A stretch of 64,000 bases of DNA, taken from contig CM050677.1 in assembly GCA_027574665.1 (NCBI GenBank), forward strand, positions 496,001 through 560,000, in the 5' to 3' direction. How positions within the stretch are numbered: the first letter of the stretch is position 1; every line of letters begins with the position of its first letter. This document shows positions 51,190 through 63,218 of the stretch, piece by piece. The DNA comes from Rhynochetos jubatus (lineage: Eukaryota > Chordata > Aves > Eurypygiformes > Rhynochetidae). The position numbers and the translations under genes were made by a program. The notes under the pieces are model-generated. The model ran no database searches. It was not told the origin of the DNA and saw only the letters and a program-made list of their open reading frames with translations.

Positions 51190-51455
51190 TGTGGGTAGTT
51201 AGGATCTGGCGGCCGGAAGATTACGTGCTGTACGGAAAGACAGGGACCCTCCCCTGATAGCCAGTAGCGTGTAGTTTGCAATGTAAACAGACGGAAGTGA
51301 CGTGACAAACCTAAGCCATATAACGCGGTGTTACACATCAATAAACGCCATTTGCCGTCCACCACATTGGTGTCTGTGAGCAGATGGCCCGAGCGGCCCG
51401 GGGGGGGTCGCCGTGCCGTTCCTGAACCAGGTCGCCACGCCTTGCGAAGGCAACA
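51190..51455 (+). repeat. 3' LTR, class II provirus copy 2
   Basis: 266 bp, identical by eye to its 5' partner; followed by CCCACT at 51456-51461. Confidence 0.93.
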
Positions 51456-51461
51456 CCCACT

Positions 51462-52742
51462 GCATGGCACAGGAGCGCTGGGGGAGTCAGGCACGACACG
51501 CCATTGCTGCAGCCACGTTGGCTGTCTGCGATCGCCTCCCCGTCTGCCGTGTGCTCCACCGTCACTGCCAGGAGGCTCAGTCGGCTGACCTCAGCGGGCG
51601 CTGGGCAGAGGCTGGGTGCTCAGTAGTTCCCAGGGGCCTCCTTATTGCCCATTTTAACAATGTCCCAGGCCACTGGACAGTCCCTGAGGGTCAGCCGACG
51701 GCTCGGCTCGGGAGTGTCTTCGGCGAAGCACGAGTCTCCACGCGAGCGTAGCTCTTCAAGGAGCGGCAAGCCCGCTCTTGTCTTGTGTCAGCGCGACCCT
51801 GCTCTGAGTGCGCCGTGAGCAGCCCCGGAGCTCTGGGCAGCCCTACCGAGCGGTGTTTGCACGCAGAGAAGCTGTGCTCTGAAGCCCCTGTGCCTCGTGT
51901 GCTGGCAGGGACACCGCTCTTCCAGTCGCACGGCCTGGCATGACTGGCTGGCAGGACCAGTCCCCCCGGCCCCTTGGTCCGCAAACGCCTCCGACCAGGG
52001 GGCTGCGGGGCCTCCCTCCCGCCCCCTTGGCCGCAGAGAAACACGGGGCAGCTGCTCACTCCGCCTGGGCACAGGCACCAGCGGCCTTTATTGGGCGCAT
52101 TCCCCTTGGCAGAGGCGCTCCTCGCCCCCGCCACCCGCTGCCGACAGCTCTCCCGCTGGAAAGGGCGTCTGCCGTGACGGCTAAGGCCCCTGCCACTGGA
52201 CTCTGCGGGGCTGCTCGCAGGTTCTTGGTGTGGCTGCCAGTCCCTGGGCCTTCCAACGGCGCTCCAGCAGCCTCGGCTTCTCCCCGCTGCTAAAGGACAC
52301 AGAAGAACGAGCCTCAGCTCTGTGGCTGGGGAGAAGGGCCCGCAAGGCCCCAGAGCCTGGCTCGGGGCAGTAGCTCTTGGGGGTGCTGCTGAGGCCAGCC
52401 CGCTGCTCTGTGTAGGCAGCTCAGGGGCCCTGGTGCCCCGGCCCACCTGCAGCGAGGAGAGTGCAGATCAGCCGGGGTGCAGCCGGGCAGCTGCGTGGGG
52501 AGGGCAAGCCCAGGCTGCCGCCTTTGGGAAGGCAGAGCCCAGCAGCTGAGCCAGCCTTTTGCCTTCACCCCCCTCCCCGGGCTGCGGGTGCCCTCTTGGA
52601 ACGCTGTGCTGAGCGCCCTGCCCGTGGGAAGCCAGCCACGTGGATGGACGAAGAGGGCGCCTGGTGGGAGGCCAGAGAGCAGAGCCGGCTCCAGGCCCCC
52701 CAGGGCCATCAGGGAAAGAGCTGCTTCCCCCAGGAGCTGCTG
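51462..52742. other. Spacer and CCDC81-like 3' region between units C and D
   Basis: Matches 13500-14780. No coding exon supported. Minus-strand AATAAA at 52087-52092. Confidence 0.5.
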
Positions 52743-55700
52743 TCACGGGACAGACGGGCAGGGCAGGGGGACCCCAAGCACGTGGTTGTGCCGTGCCTTG
52801 GCTGGGATGCAGCGTGCCTCTTCCAGCACCCCGTGCCTGCTCGTGCACACACAGGCGCAGGCTGTACCCACAGCCTTGCCCCGGGGAGAAGCGTCACACG
52901 CTGCTCTGGGGCTGCAGGGAGGCCCCCGGAGGTGGCATCTAAGCGCGGTCATTGCTGCTTGAGGAGGAGCTGGAGGATGCCAAGCTGCGTAGCTTAGGGA
53001 AGCCTGGACACCTCCAGGGCTCAGAGCCGCCCAACGTTTTAGCCGGCCTCTGCAGGAGCCGGCACACACTTACTCTTGCCATGCTCTCCCCGGGAAGTGC
53101 CGCTCTGCCCGCCCCTCTGACGCTCTCTGCCTCGCAGGGCCTGGGCACCTCTCCTGCTCCTGCAGCCTCGCCTTCAGCTTCTCGTCGTAGGCCTTTCTCA
53201 GGAGGTGGGGAGCGCGATGGGGCTCCTCAAACCCGTAGCGGCAGGGGCTCTGCGAAGGCAGAAGAGATTCTCCTACAGCGCTGCCACCAATAGCCAGGGC
53301 TGCTCCCGAGGTGTCAGCCCAGCGTGTGGCTTGGCTTGGCCCTCGAGGCAGCGATGCTGACCCCTCGCAGGGAGGGACAGGCACTAAACCCCCCGTGCCA
53401 CAGCCAACTGCGCGCTCCGGCCTGGGGCCTCAGGGACGGCTGCTCCCGCGGGACAGTGTGCGGGGCAGCGGGCAGACAGAAGGTCCCTGCCCGGCCGGTC
53501 GGCCCCGGCACTGCTGCCGTGTCTGTGCGGGAGACCCTCCGTACTCCCCTGCCAGGGAGCGGGGAGGGGATCTGCCCTTTTCCTGGGCGCTGTGAAGTGC
53601 GTGCCATACCTGGCCTCGCTCCGTCTTCTGCCCCGTTCTTTTGGTGTGGCATCCGCGCCACACTTCCGCTTCCACCTCTTGGCGCTTGAATGCCATCAGC
53701 AGCCGGAGCCGTTTCTCTTCCCTCTTGGTACGGAGGGACCTCGTTCCCTGGGGGCCATGCACACACGACACATGCGGCGTTAGGCTCCTCGGGCTTGGGC
53801 TGGGCGGGTGGGCAGCTCTTGCTGCCTCTTCGGCCCCGGCCCACAGCCCGAAGTGCGACACGGGGCTGTCAATGATCCCCAGGGCGTACCATTCCCCAGG
53901 GCTGCCAAAAGCACGCAGGCGGCTCCAGCGGCGGCTCAGCTGGAGATCTGGGCTGCTTCGGGTCCTCCTTCAGCAACCTGAAGAGGCACGACAGGCTGAG
54001 CTCATGGAGCCCAGTCTGAGCCCATTGCTCCGTGCTGGGCAATGTGTGGCCCCATGCCCCCAGCCCCACCAGTCCCACCCCCCAGGGGGCTCACCCGGCT
54101 TCCTTGGCTTTAGCCCGCTGGTCTGCCTTTGCCAGCTGCCGGGCTACAGAAACCCTCCGCTGAGCCAGGAACACCGGATCCAGCACGCTCACTGCAGGCG
54201 GGAGGCAAGAGATCAGCACAGCAGCGGGTGTGGGACCCTGCAGGCCAGAGGAGCGCCCACAGCCCCCCGGCCAGCACTCAGCTGGGACATCACCTCTGCG
54301 GGCACCCCCGCCCCAAGGCGCCGACTCTCTCCTGGGCTTCAGGGAAATGGCGGGGGCCGATGCTTGGTGGGGGGTCTCGACTGCCAGCCTGGAAACCAGA
54401 AGGCACCAGGTGGGCAAAAGGGCTCCACGCTCCCGTGGGGGCTGACGCTAAGAAGCCGCTGCCAGGCCCCTGGGGGACACAGCTCTCTGTCACAGGGCTT
54501 CCCTCTCCTTCCTGCCAGAGAGCTGATGATCCCAGCACACCCCCCATTGCTGCCCCCACACACCCTCGCCCCTCCCTCAGTCTCTCCGGGCACATCGATA
54601 GCGGACTGGGCGCTTTGTCTGCACTCCCCATGCCAGGGGGGAGCCAGCGGTGGGCGTGTGGGGCAGCTCTCCTGGCAAAGACCTGGTCTTGCCTAGGTTT
54701 GGCAGGAGAGGAGCCTCGGCAAGAGGGTGCCCCCGCAGCAGGGGCTGAGCAGCTGCTCCCCTGACCAGCCAGGGGCTGCAGAAGCCATCCTGCTCACCTT
54801 GGCAGCGTGATGACCCCGTCTCGGCTGAGCCGCTCAAAATCGTTTTTGCCCGGGAAGGCCACGAGGCCCCTCATCTTGGAGTCCTGCGAGGGGACAGACA
54901 CGTGTCAGCAGACGCCCAGGACACGTGCTGGTTGCTCACAAAGGCAGCAAACCTCGCCTTGCCACAGAGCCACGAGGAGCAGCCCCGGAGAAATGGCAAG
55001 CCCACCTCGAGAAGAGCTGCCAGCATGTTCCCGCTCGCATCCAGCTCCAGCAGGCACTCATCATAGAAGGTCATGCTGACCGCTTTTCTTCGCACAGCAA
55101 GGATGCCAATGCCCTCGAAGGTGAATTCCACCTCCTTGTCATCGCGGAGGGCCCCAGCGAAGAACAGCAGGGTCTCGTGTATGCACTGCTCCACGGTATT
55201 TGGGAGGAAGTGGATGTCGGTGGCAATCTGCTCGAAGTCCAGCGCAGCGGGTGGTGTCTCGTCTGGGAAAGAAGCGCGGAGCAACCAAGTCACTCCCACC
55301 GCGGCTGGGCCAGCTCGGAGAGCAGGTGCCGCCAGCGCCCAGCCCTCGGGATACGCTCTCCCCTTCCCGCTTCGGCCACGTCTCCACAATGAACCGGATG
55401 CACAGGGGAAGGCCAAGACAGGCCGTGCCTCCTGCTGCGAGCAGCCAGCTGGAGCGAAGGGCGAGCTGGGGAGATGGGGCTGGCTGCCCGGGGAGGGGCA
55501 GGGTGCTGGGCGGCCGTGCGTGTGCCCACGCTCAGCGCTCTCCAGCTCGGAAGAGCCTTTGCTCGGCCGTGTGGCAGAGGTGTCGGCACCAAGCCAACTG
55601 CAAGGGCCGTGCAGGGGAAGGGTCCCTCCCCTTACCAGGAATTTCGGCCTCAGCACACTTGAGCTTGTAGAATTTCTTCAGCAACTGGCACGGCTTGAAC

Positions 55701-56421
55701 ACGGGTCTCTCAACAGGCAAAGCCTGGTTCTCCCCCACCGTGGCCCGCGCTGGGACAACTGCGAATGTCCCAACTCCGATCTCCACCGCCTGGAAACGCA
55801 AGCAGAAGAGGGAGCGTTGGCAGTGCTGCGCAGCGGCAAGAAGGCTGCCGCGTGCCTGCCGCGGCCCTGGGCATGGTGCTGTGCCCTGGCCGCTCTGCAG
55901 GCCCGGAGGGGCAGGACGGGGCACGGGCAGGAGGCGAGGCTCACCCTCTTCTGAGAGAGCTGTCTGTGGATGTACCTGGAGGTGCCAGCCCAGACTTGGC
56001 AGATTTCTGGAAAGCAAAGGAAAGGCACACCATGCTTGAGTCAGCAACACCCAACCACCCAGCACCCCCCTACCCGCGGAGGCGACCGTGGCAGGAGGCG
56101 ACGTGGGCAGGAAAGGCAGGCGGCCCTCGTGTTCTGGGGAAGGGGATCCCGCCCTTTGACGTGGGCAGCCGCAAGAGGCCTGTCAAAGCACACCCAGGCC
56201 CCAGGGAACCAGCAGGCAGGGCAACCCTTGCACCCGCCGGTCCCTTCCAGCAGACCCCTGCAACAGCCCCGGCCTCAGGGTTTCCACAGCTCGTCTCCGC
56301 GTCATCGTGGCTCCGAGAGCACTCCTGCAAGGGCTCCCAGGGCCTTACCGCTGGTGGTGAGCTCCGTCAGGGTTGGGAACTTCTCGGGCCCCAAGGGGCT
56401 GAAGAGCAGGTACTTAATCAT
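52743..56421 (-). CDS. CCDC81-like protein, copy D
   Basis: Ten coding exons: 56349-56421, 55945-56006, 55636-55789, 55006-55262, 54798-54883, 54294-54388, 54095-54191, 53610-53901, 53074-53249, 52743-53049. Intact frames and splice sites as in A and C. The exon 8 segment reads Leu before TPHV as in C and has one extra change (Leu to Ser before CVHG), placing D nearer to C than to A. Confidence 0.75.
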
Positions 56422-59314
56422 CTTTGCTGCCCCTGCACTGCAGCAGCTGGCGAGGAGGTGCTGGTCCTGCTGCAAAACCCCTCTGCTCCTCCTCCTCCTC
56501 CTTGTCCTCCTCGCCAGGGAGTGTGGCGGGGCGGCAGGGTGCAGAGAGTTAGCTGCTGCCGTGACGCGTGTGTCCCACTGTGACACCGCGCCGTGTCACA
56601 CAGGGCTGTTGGGGACCCGCCACCTCGCAGCCCCGCCCACCTCTGGCCCCAGCGTGGGCAGGGCAGCCACAATGGGCACGTGCGGCTGACGCTCCCGCCT
56701 GCGTGTGTCACCTCGGCCCCCGCTGGCTGGTCACGGAGAGATTCTGGGGACCCCTGAGACCAACGTCATTGCTCTGACGCGTTGCCAGAGGCCTGTGAGC
56801 CCAGAATACCAAAACCCGTGTGTTTCCACAGCCTGTTTCTTTTAGCACTCTTTGCCCTCCACCCGAAAAACCAGGCCAGCTAGCCATGAGCACGAACAAA
56901 AGCTTGAGAACCCTGTTTATGCCCCACACAACAAGGTTTTGCAGCGTGGACAGAGTCTGCCGGGCGGAAAGGAAGGAGTCGCACAAACAGAAGGCTGAGC
57001 AGTAACGCGTGATGTCCAGCAGGCGCCCGTGCTGCAGAGGAGTGGGAGAAGGTGCTGCGAGAGCAAAGCCTTTGCCTTCGCTAGTGTGGCTTTGGCCTCC
57101 TTTCCCAAGGACAACGTTGTCGGTGAAGTTGTTCTGCGTGGATCGTTACTGGAGCGCGGTGGAAAGTTGGCAAAGGCCTGCGCAGGGTGGCTGGGTTTTG
57201 GCCAAAGGAGCCCTCACGTCGTCTGCCTGCTGATCCCGGGGGAGCAGAGTTGGAAGATGGGCAGTGTGGGAATGAAGAACCAGGAGCATCCCGACGGTCC
57301 AAACTTTTCCTCCTCAGAGCTTTGCTCCGGAAGAGGTGGTCCCTCAGGCCAGGGCATGCTGGGCACAGGCCTAGAACCTAAAAATGACTCTTTCTACCCT
57401 TGAAGAGGGGTTAAAGCCCTACAAATGAGTCCCCAGAGCCTGAAACTCCAGCTGGGGGCCCTCAAAGAGGGGGTTGGACCGCCCAAAGGTGGTTTTCAAC
57501 CCAGCAAAAGCTCTGGGCTCAGCACTGATGCAGGTGGATGGAGAACGCTGGTGGGGGGATGTGAGGGGGGTGAGGTTCTGCTCCTTCTGCAGCACTGGTT
57601 GGTTATTAGAGAATCATAGAATCACAGAATGGTTTGGGTTGGGACCTTTGAGATCATCCAGTCCCACCCCCTGCCACGGGCAGGGTCACCCTCCACCAGC
57701 CCAGGGTGCTCCCAGCCTCACCCAGCCTGGCCTTGGACACTCCCAGGGATGGGGCACCCACAGCTTCTCTGGGCAACCTGTCCCGGTGCCCCCCACCCTC
57801 TGCGGGAAGAATTCCTTCCCGATGTCCCATCTCAATCTCCCTGCTCTCAACTTAAACCCGTCACCTCTTGTCCTGTCACTCCCTGCCCTTGGGAAAAGTC
57901 CCCCTCAGCTTCCTTGTAGCCCCCCCAGGCACTGGAAGGGGCTCTAAGGTCTCCCTGGAGCCTTCCCTTCTCCAGGCTGAACAGCCCTGACCCTCCCAGC
58001 CTGGCCCCATGGCAGAGGGGCTCCAGCCCTCGGAGCATCTCCGTGGCCTCCTCTGGCCTCGCTCCAACCGATTGGTATCCTTCTACTGCTGAGGGCTCCA
58101 CAGCTGGAGGCAGAACTCCAGGTGGGGTCTCACAGGAGCAGAGCAGAGGGGGAGACTCCCTTCCCTCGCCCTGCTGGCCACACTTCTCCTGAGGGAGACG
58201 CCGGGCGCAGCCGCTGCCGTCCAGGAGAGAAAGACCAATTCTTTCACTCTCATCCCTCACCGTAACCAGGCAGCTGCCCCCCGGCACAGCCAGTACGACT
58301 CCCCAGCTCAGCACTGCAGGAGGGCTCTGGTAGGAGAAGGGGCGCGTATGATAAGCGTCAGTTGTAGCATCTGGTCCATGCTTCAAAACGAGGGTTTCGA
58401 CCTTAAAAATAGGGCTTTGGGCCCTAAAAATGGGCCTCGGCAAATGGAAATGAGGTTTAGGGCGGCAAATGAGGTCTTGAACTAAGTTGCCAATAAGGGT
58501 TTCCTTCTTACAATGAGACACGCTCCCATTTTCTCCTAGGTAACAGCCGGAGAGAAGCTGGAGCAGCCTGCGCCTGGTGTGCAAACAGCTCACAACAGGC
58601 GGTTGCGGTCCGTTGACCCTTAGTTCCTTCCAGCGTAGGAGAACTCCATTCATTTTATCTGCTGGGGATAGGCAGAGCTTTGCCGATGTTACTGTGTAGG
58701 CTGCAGGTACGTGGATGTCGCGCTTCCTGCTTATTTGGGACTGATCTTCTTCCTTCGGGTGAGGACAATCCCGCTGTGTGCTCCCGCAGAAAGAAACACG
58801 AGGAAGGGATGGAGAAAGAGCTGCCAACCCAGGAGAGTGTGGGGTAGTCCTGGTTTACCATTTTCTCCACTGTGTTCGAGCACATTTACCAATCCCTCGG
58901 GCATTTGTACCATATACAAGGTAAGAGAGCACAAAGTAAGAGAGAGGGGTGGGACCACCCTTTCCCACTCCCAAATTAATAGGTGAACTGCGGAGGAATC
59001 GGAGGTGTGAAAGACCAACAAAACCCTTGGTTGGTGAGGTTTGATCCCTCTTCTCTCCAGGAGCTACGGTTTAACCCCAGCCGGCGACGAAGCACCACAC
59101 AGCCGCTCGCTCACTCCCCCCTCCCTGGGGTGGGATGGTTGCCATGGGAATGCAGGCGTTGCCAGGCCCCTCCCAGCCTGGATGCCAGGTCACAGTGGGG
59201 CCCTTTGTGAACCCCCCTCTGTGACCCCCCCCAGCACCGTATCCAGCCAAGGTGGCCACACCCCGAGGCGTTTACTTGAAACTGCTCCCCCACCACTGTC
59301 CTTCATTTGGCAGG
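56422..59314. promoter_or_regulatory. Shared upstream region of the gene pair, unit D
   Basis: Collinear with 4536-7428. It holds the palindrome (56579-56600), duplicate pieces (57372-57604, 58191-58344), a CR1, a short 21-bp run and the X-box-like site (59138-59151). Confidence 0.45.
57607..58190 (-). mobile_element. CR1 LINE 3' end (unit D)
   Basis: Same ends as in units A and C. Confidence 0.9.
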
Positions 59315-62300
59315 ATGGCGGAGAGATGCTCCAGCCACATCAGGGTGGCCTGGGAGGAGGTGGGGGCTCCCCAGGAAAGCAGCTCCCCACCGCAGCCCTA
59401 TGATGTGACCGTGGTCCAGGTGCTGCAGATTGGTGAGTGAGGGGCTCCCCGGGGCTGGCAGGGCCGGGGCCAGCGAGCACGACAGGCTCGATGCCGGGAT
59501 CCCGATTCCTCGGCACGTTGGCAGCTGGTGTCCCACGGCTGGGGGCACAGCGGGGCCTGAATGGCAGGGGGCTGGGAGCCAGCCCCAGCACTGCCCCCTC
59601 CTCAGCCGTCCCAAGCTTAAAGCTCTTGTCACCGTGGGAAGCCTGTGGACAAAGATGCTGCGTCTGACCAACTCCTCCGTGTTCCTCTCCACGCAGGCGA
59701 GACACTGGCAGAGGACAATCCAGAGTGTCCCCTGCTCCAACCGGGAAGGAAATCGGAGAGCACCTGGCTGCTCTCCCTGCTCGACAGCAGGGAACTGACC
59801 GAGGTAATGAGCTCCCCCCTCGCTAGGTCGCTGTTCCTTGGCACTGGCAGGAGGCTTGTGGCATCGGTGTGTCCCGGTAATGCGGTGACCCGGCCGTGGC
59901 ACCAGGCAGAGGGTTACCAATCCACCCGCTGCTTCGGGCCAGTGGGAAAAGGGCTTGGCTGAGCTGGGAACACCGCTCTCCTGGAACCCCTTCCCGTCCT
60001 CGCGCTCCTTCTGCATCACTCCCTGGGATGCCGGACGGGAGGCTGGTGCTCAGTGACCAGTGCATTTTGGCCAGGCTGCTCTTTCGCTGCTTCGCAATAA
60101 GGAGACTGGGTTTCATCCAGGCAAAGAAAATGCAGGTCCTGCTGCCGGACATCGTGGAGAGCCTGAGCAACGCCAACTCGGATGTCAGGATGAAGGTCAG
60201 GCTGTGGCTTAGGAACGTGGTGGGTGACATGGAGAGGAGGGAGGCCGGACCCATCATTCTGCAGCTGGTAGAGAAGCTGCTGCGCCTCTTCGATGAGGTA
60301 GGTACACATCACCCACGCTAATGGCTTTGCTCAGCGTGGGCAGGCAGAGGCTGTGGGCAAAGTCTCCCTGTATTCCTCCTTCCCAGGAGTCCAGCCAGCT
60401 GCGGGAGTTCTCCATCAGCCTCTTTGGAGACTTGGTGAGGGTTGTGGAGAAAAACAAGAGGAAGATGAGGAAGAAGGTGCAGAGGGTCCTGCTCCCGCTG
60501 TTCCTCCGTATGAACGACCAGGTGGAGAGCGTGGCCAAGGTGCAGTGAGCAGCGACCAGGGCTGACACCACGCGGGTGGCCTGGCCGTAAGGGGCAAGGG
60601 CTGCTGGACATCACTCTGGGGATGTGTGTCACCTTGGGGGTCTCACTGCTCCCCCCCTTCCCTCCGCTGCTCCCCCCACCATCTTCCCCCTTCTCCACTG
60701 AGGTGGATGGGGAGCTGGGGTCTGCTGCAGCCCCGCTCTCCCCATTCAGCCCTGCTCCCCCACAGCCCCGAGGAAGGGTCCCTGCAGACCCCCGCACCCT
60801 GCCCAGACCTGCCCTGCCTGCTCTGGAAGGGCTCAGCAGCAGCCCATGGCCATCAAACACACGAGTCCCTACAAGATTCCCGGCTGTGCCTGGGAGTGGA
60901 GATCCTGTCCCATCCCTGGGACAACCTGTCCCAGCCCTGGCAGCAGCTCGGCAGCCTGGAGGATCTCTGTTCTGCTGGCCGGCAGTGTGAGATACCTGAG
61001 GTGCTGGCTGCCCCGTGACCCTGCCCTGGACACCGACATCAGTTCAGACGTGGATCCCGCTGCCTCTTCCCTAAGGGGCTGGAAATGGCTCGGAGCCTGG
61101 CCAAGAAGAGGGGGGTGACAGGTCTCCTTGCCTGGGCTGCGGTGCCATCTCCCAGCTTCTGCTTCTCTGCAGGCCGCTGGAGACACCCTGCTTGCCTGTG
61201 CCAAGTTCCTGCGGTGCAGGGAGCTGAGCTACGCGGCCGGCACGCATCAGAGCGACTGGATTGCGGAGTGCTTGGTGAGGACGACCCCTAAGGCTGCCCT
61301 GGCTGCCCCACATCTCAGTGGGGAGAGCTGTGCAGCTCCTTGCTCCAGCCCAGAGCCCACAGCCTGAAGCTGCATCCTCCTTCCCTGCCCTCTGCCACGC
61401 AGCCCCACAAGGGCTCTTCTCCAGGGCCCTCTCCCCGTCCTGACACCGGGGTGCAGAGGGAGACCCCAGCCCATCTGGGCCCTGGAAGGGGGACAGAGGG
61501 GTCTGGCAATCCCTAGGCTGCTGGTGGCTCCCTCTGAACCTCAGCCCCACGGGGCTCCTGGCCAGGTGGGAAGGAGGGCACTGGTAGGAGGGGCTGGTCT
61601 GGAGGGCTGGGGCGTCTGTTCCAGCCCCGTGCCCTTGGTCTCTCTCCAGCTACAGCACGGCAGGAGCAGGGTGGAAGGTTTTGTGCTTCAGAGCCTGCCG
61701 TACCTGATGGACACTCAGGTCACCGTGCGGGAGGCGGCCGTCGCGTTCATCGGTGAGACACTCTGAGAAATGGGGGCTGTGGTGAGGGGTTTAGGCCGCT
61801 TATAAGGTCGGTGTCACAAATACTGAGGGAAAAGCTGTTATTTGAATGAACTGGTGAGGCGCGTGACACAGCAGAATCGATGGCGAGGTCCACTGTCAAC
61901 CAAAGACGTAACCAAGGTGTCGACACCAAGCTGCACGCGGGAGCTCCCCCAGAGACAGAAATAGGCACCGGGGTGTATAGATCTATTGCTTTGAAGGTAC
62001 CTGTTAAAATTCCCTCTGGAGCTGGCTGAAAGTAGTGCCGTGGGATGTCAGTGCCTCTCTCCACGGGCGCAGAGCTGAGCCTCGAGGAGGTTTTTCAGCC
62101 CAGGTTGTGTCGACCGTTCCCTGGTTTCACCGACTGGAGAGTTTGTGCGCTCTGAGGCGCGTCCCACTGCGAGGGAGACGCCGGGCACAGCCGCTGCCGT
62201 CCAGGAGAGAAAGACCAATTCTTTCACTCTCATCCCGCACCGTAACCAGGCAGCTGCCCCCCGGCACAGCCAGTACGACTCCCCAGCTCAGCACTGCAGG

Positions 62301-63026
62301 AGGGCTCTGGTAGGAGAAGGGGCGTGTAACCCCCAAACTCCCTGCGCCATGGCTGAGGTTTGTTGGGAATCTGTAAGGCCATGGAGCACTCCAGGAGCTG
62401 AGAGGGGAAGAAATGCAGCAGCAGGGTCCCCGGGGACCCTCCGCTGAGGGGAGGAGGGATTTCAGCTCAGCTGCCAGGGCCTGGGGCCGTGCTGGGGCCG
62501 TGCTGGGGCCATGCTGGGGCCGTGCTGGGGGCGTGCTGGGGGCGTGCTGGGGAGCGGAGGTCTGAGCGGAGCTCTGTGCCTAGGGCTTGCCACGCTGCAC
62601 CTGAGGCACCTGAGCCAGGACAAGCTGTGGGACATCTGCAATGGTGAGTGGGGGCAGTGCGGGGCTGGGGGGGAGGGGGGGCAGGGGACAGAGCCTGGGC
62701 AGGGGGCTGCCATGCCTGGCCCTGCCCCAGGCGCAGAGCAACGTGTCAGGGGCACACGGGGCCTTGCTGAGCAGCAGCTTCCAGCTGGCTCCTCGCCCAC
62801 AGAAAGATGGGAGAGGCTGGAATGGTCTGGAGGGAACTCCTGCGGGTCTCTGCCGGCAGGGGCGCTCCACGTCTGCTCTGCTTCCTCCCTTGCAGCGCTC
62901 CTGCCCTTGAGGAAAGACACCCACCCCTCGGTCAGATCCCGGGCGACTGACGTCCTCATCTTCCTGACAGAAGAGATGCCAACGTCACGGTGGAGCCTGC
63001 CGTCGCTGTGGTGCTGGACCTGCTGA
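59315..63026 (+). CDS. MROH-like protein, copy D
   Basis: Exons 59315-59432, 59697-59803, 60061-60297, 60387-60539, 61173-61274, 61650-61752, 62584-62643, 62896-63026. Frames and splice sites as in copy A. Residue changes are more frequent in exon 3 (LLPDIVESLS instead of LLLDIVENLS) and exon 4 (GDLVRVV), the largest cluster of differences seen among the three MROH-like copies. Confidence 0.75.
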
Positions 63027-63218
63027 GCCGTGGGGAGATTCAATCCTCCTCTCCAAAATGGCCGTATTGGAGTATTTATGCTTTTGAAAGAAAGCTGGAG
63101 CAACAAGCCCAGTCCCGTGGTGTCCTTCCCATGGGGACACCCGGAGTGTGCTGAGCAGACAGTGTCATTCCGGGCCTCTGCCGCCACCTGCTGTTTGCCC
63201 TCGTTTTCTAGGCCCAAA

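Larger units (their letters stand above)
45142..51455 (+). mobile_element. Class II endogenous provirus, copy 2 (env-reduced)
   Basis: 6,314 bp, the same length, site and structure as copy 1. I found about a dozen substitutions between the copies and no indels, roughly 0.2%. Sharing site and target duplication shows it is a segmental-duplication copy, not a second integration. Confidence 0.93.
31664..51886. repeat. Macrosatellite unit C, complete, with class II provirus
   Basis: Third copy, 20,223 bp. It is collinear with unit A over its whole length (offset 31663, changing to 31641 after an 11-bp VNTR that is two repeats shorter) plus a 6,314-bp provirus at the same base as in unit B. Both genes look structurally complete. 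Confidence 0.95.
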
